Source of the DNA: Aspergillus flavus
Taxonomy: Eukaryota; Ascomycota; Eurotiomycetes; Eurotiales; Aspergillaceae
NCBI RefSeq assembly: GCF_009017415.1
Contig: NC_092408.1
Span: 2,852,001-2,916,000 of the forward strand
Direction: 5' to 3'
DNA: 64,000 nucleotides
Shown here: positions 22,778 through 34,258 of the stretch, piece by piece
Position numbering within the stretch: the stretch's first letter is position 1
Layout of the letters: each line of letters begins with the position of its first letter
The notes under the pieces: generated by a model
Databases searched by the model: none
What the model was told of the DNA's origin: nothing
Seen by the model: only the letters and a program-made list of their open reading frames with translations
Program-made: the position numbers and the translations under genes

Positions 22778-24153
22778 TGGCTCCTTGTTCGGATTGGCAA
22801 AGCAGGCTTGCTCGAAGAGCCATTGTCTGCGGTATCTTTCCCAAAGGCGACATCGTTGTGGCATTTCTATTGCAAGAGAAGAGGAGAAGTTTGGTTCCGT
22901 TTGTTCCTCAGAGTGCTGTGGTCCACCCATCATCCAACGAAGGCGCTCAAGTTATCATAGGAGGATTCCTCCACGATGAACCCTCAACGGCCTGAATCTT
23001 CTCTCTTGGCGAGTCTTCCAAGTCCTCAGTAGAGATATTGCCAGTCCAAGTCAATATGAGTCTGACTTACCAGAGACTCAGTACTGTCGACTTTGAACTC
23101 CAGGATTTGAAGCTTGGTGGCACTGGTGTGTATTGTTATTCTCTTCCCGAAGAAGGATGACGGGATGAGAAATCAGAACTGCTGTAAGTAAAAGTGTAAC
23201 TGAACTCCAGAGGGTATCTAGGGTGCGTCTGACGGGGAAAGCTAAGGGACGACTATCGTGATGAGTGTAGGGGAAGAAAGATAGGGAGAAAAGGTCAGAA
23301 GAGAAGGTGTGCTCCTCCCATAGATGACAAGAAGGCAGTCGGTGAATGAATGAAGGTTCTTTGTTTAAATCAATTCTTTTGCCCCCTTGCTTGTTTCACA
23401 TCTTCGATGAATAAATGATAACTGCACTTTGACAAGGCATGGATGATATAAAATGAAAACCCTGGGCCCGGGCTACGATATTCCCTCATTGACAATCAGT
23501 CTCGTGACAGTGGGCATCCCAGGGCCTCTTACCCAAGATAAAACTACCGTACTATTTTCCAAGTCATAATGTTATGTTGTAGGATTAGTATAGATACAGT
23601 GATAGTATTTAAAATATAGCAAACTTTACACATAACGATGAACACTTGCGTATAGCAGTCAGTCGGGGTCCAGTGGTAATATGCAAGAGATAGAACTAGG
23701 AGAAATCCAGGAATGATCGAATATGAGTAACGTTCTGTAGGGAGCAAGTTCTCGCTTCCTCTTCATAGTCCGCCACCATCATTCCTCTATGTAATTCCAT
23801 ATTGCCTCGTTTGGGGGACTGTAGCTTATTCAATCTGATACCTATTTCCTGTTATCTGTGATCACTAGTGACTGGCTGACAGCCATATCTGGTATGACCC
23901 ACGGATGATATCCAGGTGAAGATGATCGGCGCAGGTATGAGCCTCACTTGCGCGATGAAAATGAAAGTACCACATGAGCATTAATGGGACAGAATCTGGC
24001 TGCTATGGTGGCCTAATAGCTCCCTTATCACTTGTGGACGGTGCCTAACATCTTCGAGGTTTACAGTAAAAGGAGCAGTGATTGCATGCTGGTGTAGATG
24101 AGCCCGTTATACGATATCGAGCTGCGTAACGAATGGGATACTATAGAACACTA

Positions 24154-25830
24154 TCACCGGCTTTCGTCCTCCTCTTCAACCTTCTCTCCATTCTCCTCTT
24201 CATCCGCCTCCTCATCCTCCTCTTCATCTTCAGGTAACATCCAAAGTTCGATCTCCTCCACATCAAATTCAATTTGCCAGTCCCCCCGCCAGGTGTTAGC
24301 GGCATACATTGGCTCGAATTGTGTAGATACGCTGTGAGATACAATTGCCCTCTTCGAGTCTTGCCGCAACATTAGTGCAGCACCGTTTCCTCGTTGTCCG
24401 ATAATAAGTTCGCCTCCATCCAACTCATGGCCTGGTCGGGGACCATTTCCACGGAAGCTATCTGAAGTATCACTAAGCTGGAATAGGAACGGTGCGTGCC
24501 TTATTTCAAGAAGAGGCACATAGTAGCCAAATATGGTTTTCTTTTCTGTCCGTGAGTCTTTCCCAGACAGAAGGAGGATGATCTGTGCTTTGGGAAAGGC
24601 ATCTAGATCGTCTGCGATTGTGGAAGCCGTGACAGACGTAGTCCTCAAGTCGTAGTACTTGTATTCTTGAAGCCCTTGGCAGATCCCGAAGATATTAAGC
24701 GAGCCCATCTGAGCAAAAATGGGGAGGGTCGCTACTTTCCCTGACAGTGGAATGGTCAATGTGTAGTCTTCATCCTCTGGATCTTTGTAGAATGGGGTTA
24801 AGAGGCACATTAGACTACTAACAAGCATCGGCTGAACTAATCAGTTTCACTCACAGCTGAATTCAAGTTTCAGAGGACTTACCATCCCACCACGAGCGGC
24901 CTTGTCATACATATCCCAAGTAATTCCGATATCGGGTCTTTGAATAGCGGGACGGACCATGCAATCAACAACATGGTCCAAGTCAACCAGCCCCTCGACT
25001 GGAACTGTGGGTTTTCGAAAGGATGCCGTTACCAGCAACTTTACAACAGATCGAAACTGGTCCTGGGGAATGCTTAGATCATGAAGGCGTTCATCTCCGG
25101 CTAGCTTCCTCGCAGTCGCCCGGAAGCAATCTCGAGGAGGTGGCGCCAGCCAAATGATTTGAGGCTGGATGCTGAACAGCACATCAAGAATATCGTGGAA
25201 CATCTCATCTCCGTGATCATCATAGTTCGTTTTAGGGAATATACAGGTAAGGGAATCATGACTAGCACAGGCAAAGTCAAAAGCTCTCCGCTGTGCCTGG
25301 GCCTTAGCGTATTCCGCATCAAACGGGACAGACTTGCCATCTCGGCCCGTTGCAAAGCTCTGGAACAACTGTCTTCTAGAATCTGCCGGCGATCGGGTTC
25401 GGCTCCATCTGCATGCTTCGTGGATCGGCCTCGTCCGCCAAGCCATGGTCCATGCTAGTGCACGGATTAGCCCCATGTAGGTGAGAGAATCGGGGATTGG
25501 CTGATGAAATGGGTATTGAGACAGGTATAGAAGACTGCGATAAACGAGGGCGCCAGTGTCTCTCATGGATGGAGGAAGAAAGCCGGTGGACTCCAGGAAG
25601 GACAGGAATCCAGTCTGAGTGAGTGTCTTGGTGCCATTTTCCTGCACTGCAAGAGAGTCAAATGTTCTGCGGAGATGGGGTAACTCGCTTTCTGACTTGA
25701 TCACACCAAACTTGCAGATTCTTCGGGTCAGCTTGTATAAAACAGCATCGCGATCCAGGAGACCTTGAGCAGTCAACTCGTCAATTTTCGCGTAATCATT
25801 AGGATTATTGATGTCGATGGGTTCGTCCAT
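24154..25830 (-). CDS. TLDc-like domain protein
   Basis: Two exons (25830-24883 and 24831-24154) join across a 51-nt intron with a GTAAGT donor and TTCAG acceptor, giving 541 residues. The first 330 residues are mostly helical with no domain I can name. The C-terminal third shows AQIILLLSGKDS, IFGYYVPLLE, FLFQLSDTSDSF, ELIIGQRGNGAALML and a final EIELWML, in the order of strands found in TLDc domains (oxidation-resistance/Rtc5-type). A highly acidic Glu/Asp tail of about 25 residues ends the protein. I chose the ATG at 25830 because the upstream in-frame extension is a pyrimidine-rich leader. The TLDc assignment is by pattern only. Some TLDc proteins bind V-ATPase, but no role is claimed here. 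Confidence 0.7.
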
Positions 25831-26714
25831 GTTGGATGGTGGAAAAAAGGAAAAAACAAAACACGAATATTGTGAGAGAACAGGTATGAGGAACAAAAAG
25901 AAAGGAGGATGACAAGAAAGGGCAATGATCCCTTTATTTAGCTAAAGTAACAACGTCTCTGCCTGATCCGAGCGCCGCGATCCGACCCGCTTTGGGGGTC
26001 AAAAGCCCTGACTCGAACCCCCACTTTTCCCTATATCAAGTAGGCTCTATAGGTCTAGGTTATGAAGACGAATTTAATGAAACAGGGTGTTTGGTAAGCT
26101 TACAACGGCCTCTTGTGCTGATCATACAGAACTTGAGGAGCGACATCCTAGCTACTAATGTTGTTGGCCCTCACTTATGTTACACTCTAGGCCATACAAC
26201 TGTTGTTGTTCCACTTTTGGACCTCATATGGAATGATGAGAGACCCTGGCGATCATGGTTCATCCGCTAGTGCTTTTCGTGGGGCCAAACGTCTTACGGA
26301 GTCCCTGGGCGCTGTCATGTCTCGGCCTTTCAACTGGAGCAAGAATAGGCTGTTAAATGAGTCTGATATAACACTAGCATCTGTATGCTATCTGAGACTC
26401 TATTCCTTTCGCCCCCATGAAGTACTAATTGAACAGCGTCAACCTGGAGCATCACCGTGAGCAACAGGAAGGCAACACTCGGTCGGAGAGACGCAATGCC
26501 TGTCAACCGTTGGTGGTCTAGCCTTCCATGGGAAGAACATGTATATATCTTGCTGACAGTTATATGGAGGACGAAAAGACATAAATAGACGTGTAGTGGC
26601 ACAGAAGTCAATGTACCATCAACCGCAATATCCATTCTCTCTTCCTCATTTCTTTCCTCATCTTTCTCAAGACAATATCACATCCGTAAAGTATCACAGT
26701 CTGCACCGGTCAAG
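25831..26714. other. Intergenic, divergent promoter region
   Basis: Separates two divergent genes. No supported coding frame or RNA gene. Confidence 0.5.
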
Positions 26715-27454
26715 ATGAAGCCCTCCAAGATCCTCTCCATCGTTCTGGCCACCCTCTCCGTGGGTGTCAGTTCCCGTCCCACTACCCTTTCCAACAACGT
26801 CCAGCAAGTCCCTGCGGACATCAGGGACGAACCTTTTAAAGTTCCTGTCGACATCGAAAAACGCGCGGGCCACGAGGAAACTGAACGCTTCAAGAATACT
26901 CAGAAGTATTTGGGGAAGCAAAAACTTCAGCTGGGCAAAACCTATTCCTTCCAGGTCACCTAGACCCAGGGCGCGGCTGGCTCAACGACTAAGACCACGT
27001 CGCCGATCGAGAGAGAAATGAAGAAAACACAACAGGGGTATGGGTTTGATCATACTGGTATTGTCGTTGGTGAGGTCGTCAAGGTCCCTGTCGGCCAGAA
27101 GTATGAGCTGGACTTTAAGGGCGACCTTTACCACTTGCGTGCCAAGCTGGAGGGTAGCGGCCAAAAGGCATGGTACAAAACCTGGGTTGAGTCAATACCC
27201 TGGGATCCCAAGCCTACTCCAAAGACAGTGACGGCCTTGCACCTCCAAGAGGTCAGCGGAAAGTGGGAGGAAAAGGCTGTTCACGCCAACACGGCCGGTA
27301 GATTTTCCGCAGTCTTTCCCGTTTTGAGAATGAGGAGTTTGAAAGCTAACAGTTCATTTCAGCTAGCGAGGTTAGCACGAAAAACGGCAACAGATGGCAA
27401 GGCAAACGGAACGACTGCGCCGAGTATGTCAAGGCTTTTGAAAAGGCGTTATAG
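26715..27454 (+). pseudogene. Secreted protein gene with in-frame TAG stop (hypothetical)
   Basis: The reading frame encodes a signal peptide (residues 1-20), a propeptide ending in EKR (Kex2-like site at about residue 51) and a mature domain. A single TAG at 26961-26963 interrupts it. Beyond the stop the same frame stays open to a normal 65-nt intron (27298-27362, GTAGAT donor, GCTAAC branch point, TTTCAG acceptor), after which exon two finishes cleanly at 27454. Exons 26715-27297 and 27363-27454 total 225 codons including the TAG and the final stop. Everything except that codon looks functional, so this is a recent nonsense allele, a readthrough gene or a sequence error. A 39-nt in-frame interval 26955-26993 (GTCACC...CTAAG) could remove the stop if spliced, but is very short for an intron. 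The product resembles other small secreted Aspergillus proteins. No function is known to me. Confidence 0.65.
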
Positions 27455-28179
27455 ATGTACAATCAGAGTTGAACTGTGGATTGAACTGCGAATTGAGTAA
27501 AGTGTCTGTCGTTGATTGCGGGTGTCCGGAAAATGCATTAGTAGTGCAAAGTGGTGGTAAGAGCCAAGTCTGGGATTTCTTTCTTTCTCATTGCATTTCT
27601 TGCTATCTGGATTGGACCAGTGATGCGGAGTGGTAAATGCACAAATTTCCTTGTTAGATCACACATCGTTTAGAATAAATCTCAGGTTAGAGACAGTTTA
27701 CTTGGCCCGATGAACTAGAGAAGCTGCTGGCAGTAGGGACGTTGTCTCTATATAGAACGTAGCAAAAAGGCAACCAACCAAAGTAGCAGTATTCGACTAG
27801 TAAAATTATTATCCTAAACCCGTGAGACTCTACGTAGCCCGGAACCATTTACAGCAGCCCTGCGAACTAGTAATGGTTGTTATCCGGCACTCTGTAGATC
27901 ACTGAGGTGGATGAAAGAACACATATCAAAGCTTAAAGTTTTGCATGACAGCACCAACTGAAATGACCCTTGGAATAGACTGAAACACAACTCCTCCTTT
28001 TGGTAGAGATTTGCCTACCTCGTAAATGAGGCAGCGTGTTTGATTGACTTAGTATTTTACTGCAGTGTTCACCATAGCCTACGCGATTTGGCTAATTTAA
28101 TATGTTGCGTTTGTATATACACGTCATAAGCCTGGACGAGAGACAAAAAGGCATAGAACGCGATAAATGAAAAACTCGT
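27455..28179. other. Intergenic, no gene seen
   Basis: Downstream region between convergent genes. No coding frame or RNA gene is supported. Confidence 0.5.
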
Positions 28180-29125
28180 TCAAACGGTAATCGCTCGGAG
28201 CCTGATCCTCAGGTCATCCTCAGGGATCTTAACAAACATCTCCCGGCTGTTCAACGTGACGTTCGGATTGTCTAGCCAGATTTCGAATCTGGAGATGATC
28301 GCAGCGACAGCCAGCTTCATTTCGACAAAAGCGAAGTCCATTCCAATGCATCTCCTAGAACCTTTAGAGAAAGGCACGAACCATCTCTGCAGCTTCTTTC
28401 CTTCCTCTCCAGACCATCGCTCCGGGATAAAGTCATTTGGTTCGGGGAAGAATTTCGGGTTTCTGTTGATGTCATCCAGGTGAAAACCAACTACAGTCTA
28501 CACGAAGCGTAAGTATAACTATCTCGGGTATTCGTAGTTAAATAAGAGGTATGATTCGAGAGACTTACACCTTTCGGGAGGAAATGTCCGCTTATAACAC
28601 ACCCCGTACTGGGAACCTCGCGAGGCAAAACCGTAGAAAGTGGCGAGCTGAGTCTATTTGCTTCACGGATCACAGCGTCCTTTATTTCCCAAGTCAGTAT
28701 TTTACTTCAGATAAGAATGCGTTCGTTACTTACAAGATACGGCATCTGCGAGATTGTTGCCAGCTGTATGTCCTGCACTTTAAAGTCCCTGAGGCATTGC
28801 ACTTCCCGACGTAATTTGACCATTTTCTCCGGATACTTGCAAAGATACACGAGCGTTATGGTCAGTGAGAGAGCTGTTGTGTCTGAGCCCGCGAACATGA
28901 TTGCAAAAGCCTCGTCGACAAGGTTTTCGGTCTGAACCTTGGTCAAATTTGAACCCTCCTGAATCTCAGCAAATGATCGTAGAACGCTATCGAAGATTGT
29001 GCTATCGAAGCATCCATCCTTGCCATGCTCTTGAAGACTTCGAGAGTACTCTGTCGTTTGGACTACGAACAGAGAATAGGTTGTTCTAGGCTGGTAACAA
29101 CTGCCTTTAACTAGCTTCGGGACCT
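28180..29125 (-). pseudogene. Cytochrome P450, N-terminally truncated
   Basis: The C-terminal half of a P450 can be assembled from exons 28497-28180, 28679-28569 and about 29125-28734 on the minus strand, with good GTAAGT-type junctions. It retains the I-helix oxygen-activation motif (FAGSDTTALS), the K-helix ExxR (REANR), the PERW segment and the haem loop FSKGSRRCIG with its cysteine ligand. The first 200-250 residues, including the membrane anchor and substrate-recognition regions, are not found in the 900 bp upstream. The gene is therefore probably a remnant, unless the missing exons are too diverged to see. It lies next to a GGPP synthase, so it probably once oxidised a terpenoid. Confidence 0.75.
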
Positions 29126-29990
29126 ACAAGCTACAAAACTTTGCGCTTATTCTTTCCTTCTCTTTTATACTCCGAAATACTATCACCAACATTTCAAATA
29201 TAAGTGCTTCGGCTCCTGAATACGGCATGGAGGCCAGAACAGCATTCCAAACAGTATCCATAAACTACTGGCTACTATACAAAGTCTCGGCTACACCCAA
29301 AAACTTTAGTTTCGATGATCATCGGATATGAAGTGGTGAAGGCCCAAGATGTATTAGTCATATGATGCAAGACGCGCCAGACACTTTGCAAGAAGTCGAG
29401 ATCCTGCGTAAACACTCTTCAGCTGGCTGAATAGTAGAAAATCTAAGCGTGCATTGACTAGTTTCTCCCCCTGCTGAGGGTCTTGTATTACTTCCGCTGC
29501 CTTCGGTGCAGTGCGCGCACCGCTGATCGGAACAGTTGTGAGCAGATGTCGGCTAGTCGTGCCATAATGGTTAATAAACTTCAATAGTTAACTAGTGATC
29601 TGTGCGTTTCTGCTGCAGCTTTATAGTTCAACAAATTTTATGGTTGTTGATGATCCCCATCTACAATAGTATTACCTAGGTTAGGGCTAAACGTCAACCT
29701 CACACCGCTCAATGCTTCGGAACTTAATTTCCAGCCAGTATAAATTAGTTGGGATCAAAGATCTACATTTATGCAGATGTCTAGTACGCTCTGGTGCCTT
29801 TGTACCATTGGATGTCTATCTTACAAAGCTTGACCATTATAACTCTATTATATACACCAGCAAACCTAACCCTACTTACTGAGCAATTCATGGGTGCCGA
29901 ATCACTAGTGCACTATCTAACCTCGCTACCATTCATTTCTTGTCGATCTCTAGCATGTTCAAAATCTTTTCGATCTGTGATCCACGGTGT
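29126..29990. other. Degenerate region between P450 remnant and GGPP synthase
   Basis: Holds a minus-strand frame at 29354-29584 (76 codons) that looks protein-like but matches no family I know. The rest is AT-rich. It may contain eroded cluster genes. Confidence 0.35.
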
Positions 29991-31132
29991 TTAATATCCA
30001 GTAGACCTCCTTACTTGCTCTCTGGCCTGCTGCAGTAGTGAAGTGATTTTGCGTTCACAATAGTCAAAGCTTCCGGTAGAGTCGATATACTCAACTGCAT
30101 ACTTCCGAACTGTGATATCCTCGCTGCGCTGCTTCAATATGCTCAGCAGGCGAAGATCCCCTGGCCGAGACCGGATGCTAAGAATAATCGGATACGAGAA
30201 CTTTCCCTCCCCAATGTCCTCGCAGAACCCCTTGTTCGTGGAATAAGTATCGCTCTGTAGATTCTGATAATCATCCCTGATTTGGAAAAGAAGTCCGAGA
30301 GTCTCCACAAGCGGGACGTAGTCAGTACCACTGGCGCTTTCAGCCTGCATAAGCCGGATTGCTAGCCGGAAGAGGCCCCCAGTCTTGTCCAAGGCCATTT
30401 CGATGTATTCCTCCTCGGACGGACATTGCAGGGTATCGCGCCAGTGCAGCTCCATGCCCTGGCCCCGATGTAAGTGGAGTAGCTCTTCGGTGTAGATGCT
30501 CAATGAAAGCGGGTTCGTAAGGTTCGTCAGCTCTCGTTGTGCGACAAAGTAGGCATAATTGGCTAAGTTAATTATCTGGACTACTCCGAAGATGCTATGA
30601 GCGACTGGGACACCGCGCCGCAGCGTCGATGAATCTTGGATATCGTCAATACTGGAGAATGTGAGCGAGATCCCGACCGAGGATTCTCAAGACATCTTGG
30701 CTTTCAGACGTACAGCAAAGAAGCATTGTGCAGAAGGTCGATGATCCGTTTGATCACGTCTAGCTTGTCGTTTGGCACCTCGAGGAATTCGTTAAATGCG
30801 TCAATCAGCTTGCTTCGGATGTCCTTGCCAAGGTTTTCTCTTAGATAGTCGAGCGGACCAGTGAGGATCTATTACAATCTATATAATCAGCATTCACGGT
30901 TTTCGTCACACAAGGTTTGTTGGAGACCACCTTTTCTTTCTCATCGTCCGTGAGGGTTGTTGACTGGATATCTACTTGAATGGATTCCTCCACGCGAACA
31001 AAGGACGAGGGCCCATCCGCTTGCGTTCGTTTTCCAAGGTAGCGAGGTATCAGTGTCTTGACCTTTTGTCGAAAACCTGCTAAGGAGTTATGATGATGGC
31101 TCAGTGGAGTGGATCTAAGGACGTACCTTCAT
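29991..31132 (-). CDS. Polyprenyl (geranylgeranyl diphosphate) synthase
   Basis: This class I trans-prenyltransferase condenses IPP with allylic diphosphates, most likely to GGPP. Exons 30651-29991 and 30868-30714 are clear (introns with a GTACGT donor/CTCCAG acceptor and a TAATAG acceptor). An upstream exon ends near 30928 or 30931, and the extreme 5' end is uncertain, with an ATG at 31132-31130 that needs a further intron. The core shows ILTGPLDYL, then [19 protein letters not shown] (first Asp-rich motif, DDIQD), and later [12 protein letters not shown] (second Asp-rich motif, DDYQN) with GKFSYPIIL. The N-terminal 60 residues are diverged compared with housekeeping GGPPS. With a P450 remnant beside it, this looks like a secondary-metabolism copy rather than the essential one. 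Confidence 0.85.
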
Positions 31133-31578
31133 TGTGAAATGGTGTAAACAGTGTTACCTGCGTTGTGTTGTGTCTCTTAACCAGCCGTGTGAGTGTAATA
31201 CAGTTTTATATAGCCAGGACCATGTCGAGTAGTGCTGCTGCGCCAAGCCAACTTAGCCATATAGAGTCATAAAGTTCACGTCGTGTCATCTGACATGAGG
31301 CTAATGCTATCCTCTGTGAATCCTTCAATAGTTCGCAAATAACTCGTTTTCTAAGAGTCTATTGATCTGATGGTGATATAGGTCGAATCCTTCCACTTCA
31401 CATAACCTTATTAAACTTAAAGCCTCGGTCCATGCATTGGGCGTAACATACACCAACGAGCTACCCACACCAATGGTAAACTTCTATGCTCCGGAAAAAA
31501 AAGTTCTATCAAGTATATAATATAGGCCACGGGGCTCACAGAATCTTAATTATCATTAATCATAACTTCTCAAAGCAT

Positions 31579-32451
31579 TCAAAATATTACCTTCTCAAAA
31601 GCTTCCTGCAACCCTCTATCCCGTAACCATGCCTCCAACGCCTGCATATCACCCCTATTAGCTCTCTGCCCACTCCGTTCCCCCAGAGAATCCGTAATTT
31701 CCTGCATCCCCGGAAACACCCTCTGCACACCTTCCGTCTCCCGAAACCTCTCGCTGACCTTCTTCTGATGACTGGGGATATCACCCCACGAGTGTGTCTT
31801 AATAAACTTCATATAAGCATCGATATCCGCCGACCCACCCTCCAGACACAGCACACCCGGCTTACCCGCCAACACAAAACCAGTAAGAGAATAGCCAGGC
31901 GCATGGTTAACCAAATCGTCCCTCTTTTCTCTGGTCGACAAAGACGGGAAATAGAACCACACTCTCACAATCGGTTCAGAATCACCCGTCACAGTCTCGG
32001 AAGCGGCAGTCTGTCTTGTTTCGAGGAAACGGAGAGCTTCCTCTCGAATGTATTCAAAGGCCTCGAGTACATCATCTTGAGGCATTGCAGCGGCTAGTCC
32101 CGCAACTTCGGCTTTGGACATCCAGTCTGGTTGTCGAAGTGTATAACTTAATGGTGGTGGCTGTTCAATTTCTGAATCCTCGCCTTGTAGGGGGATTGAG
32201 ATGTTGACTTGGATGGTCTTCTCTCCTTCTATAATGGGTAGATGGACGGCCAGTAGTAAGCTTGACGGTATCCCAGAGGGTTCAATTTTTGGGTCCTGGC
32301 ACCAGTCGCGCAGCTTTTCGATGCATTGGGCTGTGGATGCTGGGATTTCAACTTCCCCTGGTGAGGGGAACATGGCTGTAATGAGGTCAATCATGGACAA
32401 TTGTGACTCCATGATATCTGGTGATAGAATAGTCGGCTGATTTTGTGCCAT
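31579..32451 (-). CDS. RWD domain protein with DUF1115-like C terminus (RWDD2-like)
   Basis: Intronless, 290 residues. The N-terminal half has the RWD pattern: ESQLSMIDLITAMFPSPGE at the start, then strands such as LLLAVHLPI and IQVNISIPL, then PPPLSYTLRQPDWMS, and the helix before residue 150. The C-terminal half contains VRVWFYFPSLSTREKRDDLV, GYSLTGFVLAGKPGVLCLEG and MKFIKTHSWGDIP, typical of the DUF1115 region of RWDD2-type proteins. The start is the ATG at 32451 in AAAATGGCA; the frame upstream has only a TTG. RWD domains mediate protein contacts, often in ubiquitin or translation-control pathways. No specific partner can be named. Confidence 0.85.
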   Translation of the reverse strand: MAQNQPTILSPDIMESQLSMIDLITAMFPSPGEVEIPASTAQCIEKLRDWCQDPKIEPSGIPSSLLLAVHLPIIEGEKTIQVNISIPLQGEDSEIEQPPPLSYTLRQPDWMSKAEVAGLAAAMPQDDVLEAFEYIREEALRFLETRQTAASETVTGDSEPIVRVWFYFPSLSTREKRDDLVNHAPGYSLTGFVLAGKPGVLCLEGGSADIDAYMKFIKTHSWGDIPSHQKKVSERFRETEGVQRVFPGMQEITDSLGERSGQRANRGDMQALEAWLRDRGLQEAFEKVIF

Positions 32452-34021
32452 TTTGATATGAAGACCTTGCGGTACTGGTTTTGACAATCCCTCTGAGAAA
32501 CGAATGCAATGGCTTGTCCTAGCGCGAAGAAATAAAAATTGACAAACTTAACGGTCACTTGGGCTGTAGAGACCGGGAGCTTAATTAGCTGTACAAGGTC
32601 TTTAAGTAACCTAGTGAGAACCCTTGGGTTTCTCTGGTATGGGTAAATAATTTGAGATATAAAAATGTAAGGCCAATATAGAATCATGAATGGTCGAATC
32701 AAAGTATGCCGACGTCGGCGTTCTCTAGTTTATTCGGTTCGGAACATCTATTCTCCGCTATAGAGATCCACTACTATATATATCTGTTACTTATTTAATA
32801 TTTCCTGAGTGCGCTAGAGTCATATTCGCGTAGTTCATATATAAATGGCGTGCATGTGTAGACTTTGTCGAAGCATAGCCAGGAAAATTGATAGCATGTT
32901 CGCACAATTATTCGCGTCAAGTGCGCTCCCATGTTACTGTGTGAACAGTACAATAATAGCGCAAGCAATAACACAGTGTCTTATAGAATCCAACCTGCAA
33001 AGGGTATAAACGAATACTAGCCTGGGCTTGTGTTACTGTGGAGCCCAAGCCCTAAAAGATAAGGTTAACAGTCCCGTAACCTAATCTTGAATCATATAAG
33101 AGACTTGGCTAGATAGGAAGTGAAGCACCTGGAAACATATATCGCTTGGATTCATTTCCTCTTAAAACGTCTTCCTTTGAGTAGCAGCTATAGAATTTCC
33201 GAAAAGGTTATGAAATCGTACTGTTGCATTATGCCTTAGGTCTCATGTTACTATTCAATATGCAAGTTCCCGTGTGTTCAAAATGAGTGGTAGAAAGACA
33301 GGGGGTTGAAAATATCTTTCGACTTACCCAATAAGATCAAAACCTACGCGTCCGGGACCGACTATCATTAAGTTGCCGGTGACATCTTACTCACATGGGC
33401 TCATGATGGTAAAAGTCAAAGGGTCATAAGGGGAAAGAGGCAATCATGGCGCCACCTAAGTTTCATATAAGATGACAGTCCAGAGGTTGTTTCGTCGATC
33501 ACAACTATTTTGACCATTGGCTAAGTAACGAGCCTTTCCGCTAGCATAGCTAGCTACTTGTTTGTAAAGGTAAAGAGATTACCTAGTGTGGGTGTGGTCC
33601 CATCGGCTGCCATCTTTCCAAAGCGGAAGTAGGCACTGGCCATATTTAGAAAGCCGCCAGGCAGTGGTGCGATAGCGATGCACTCCGTACTCAGATGTGG
33701 TCTTTGGACCATGAAATATTGCCTATTGTGGAATGATCCCAAGTGATACCAATGCATAAACACCAGAGTTCTATCCGATCTCTTCCTTCCTCCTTTAGCG
33801 GCTGATTTTACAAGTAGTGGCTATTGGAGGATGTCCATACGAGTTTAAGTGCTACCTCTGATAGATTTGAGAACTCATCTATAGCTATACCTTCGAAGAA
33901 CTCTACTGGCTACACACGACTCTCAGAGTTGTTTGAGCTAAAGCAGAGACTTAACTTTCGGTAACGCATTTTTCATTATCACAAAGAACGAAATTGACTC
34001 GACTATAGATCATCCTGGCCG
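32452..34021. other. 1.6-kb intergenic region
   Basis: AT-rich with no supported gene. A 69-codon minus-strand frame at 33554-33763 is probably chance. Confidence 0.45.
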
Positions 34022-34207
34022 ATGCCTCACCAATTTTGCACCCAGGAGCTTATACGCTTTACCTGCGGCCATTCAAGGCCTGCACAATTCGTGAGGTGTG
34101 CAAAGCACATCGGTAGTGGAGACCTCAGGTGCTCAAGTGGCAAGATACAATATATAGATGTCCTGATGTCAACACACAAATGCAGGGAATGCCTGAGAAG
34201 CGATTAA
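34022..34207 (+). CDS. Small Cys/His protein, putative zinc-binding (fungal family)
   Basis: A 61-residue frame with the order CTQELIRFTCGH, FVRCAKH, LRCSSG and HKCRECL. This C-x8-CxH ... CxxH ... C ... CxxC layout resembles a family of short ascomycete proteins with a recurring ECGH...CKxH...C...CxxC pattern, likely to bind zinc. The ATG is preceded by GGCCG and the stop is TAA. No introns are needed. Being short, it could be a remnant of a longer protein of the same type. Confidence 0.4.
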   Translation: MPHQFCTQELIRFTCGHSRPAQFVRCAKHIGSGDLRCSSGKIQYIDVLMSTHKCRECLRSD

Positions 34208-34258
34208 GAGACTAAAACAGGTGGGTAGTTCTCTAGCTGTATGGATTGCAATGAATAA

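Larger units (their letters stand above)
20550..24153. other. 3.6-kb gene-poor region
   Basis: No gene is supported. On the minus strand at about 21646-21990 there is an open frame of roughly 110 codons with protein-like composition (Lys/Gln/Ser-rich) but no known family, possibly a fragment. A diverged direct repeat at 21980-22125 and a TTTTTC microsatellite at 22744-22777 are listed separately. Confidence 0.45.

Noticed and set aside
25975..26030. Possible tRNA on the minus strand (GGTTCGAGTC-like sequence)
   Set aside because: The flanking bases do not form a T-arm stem and no matching acceptor or anticodon arm could be found.
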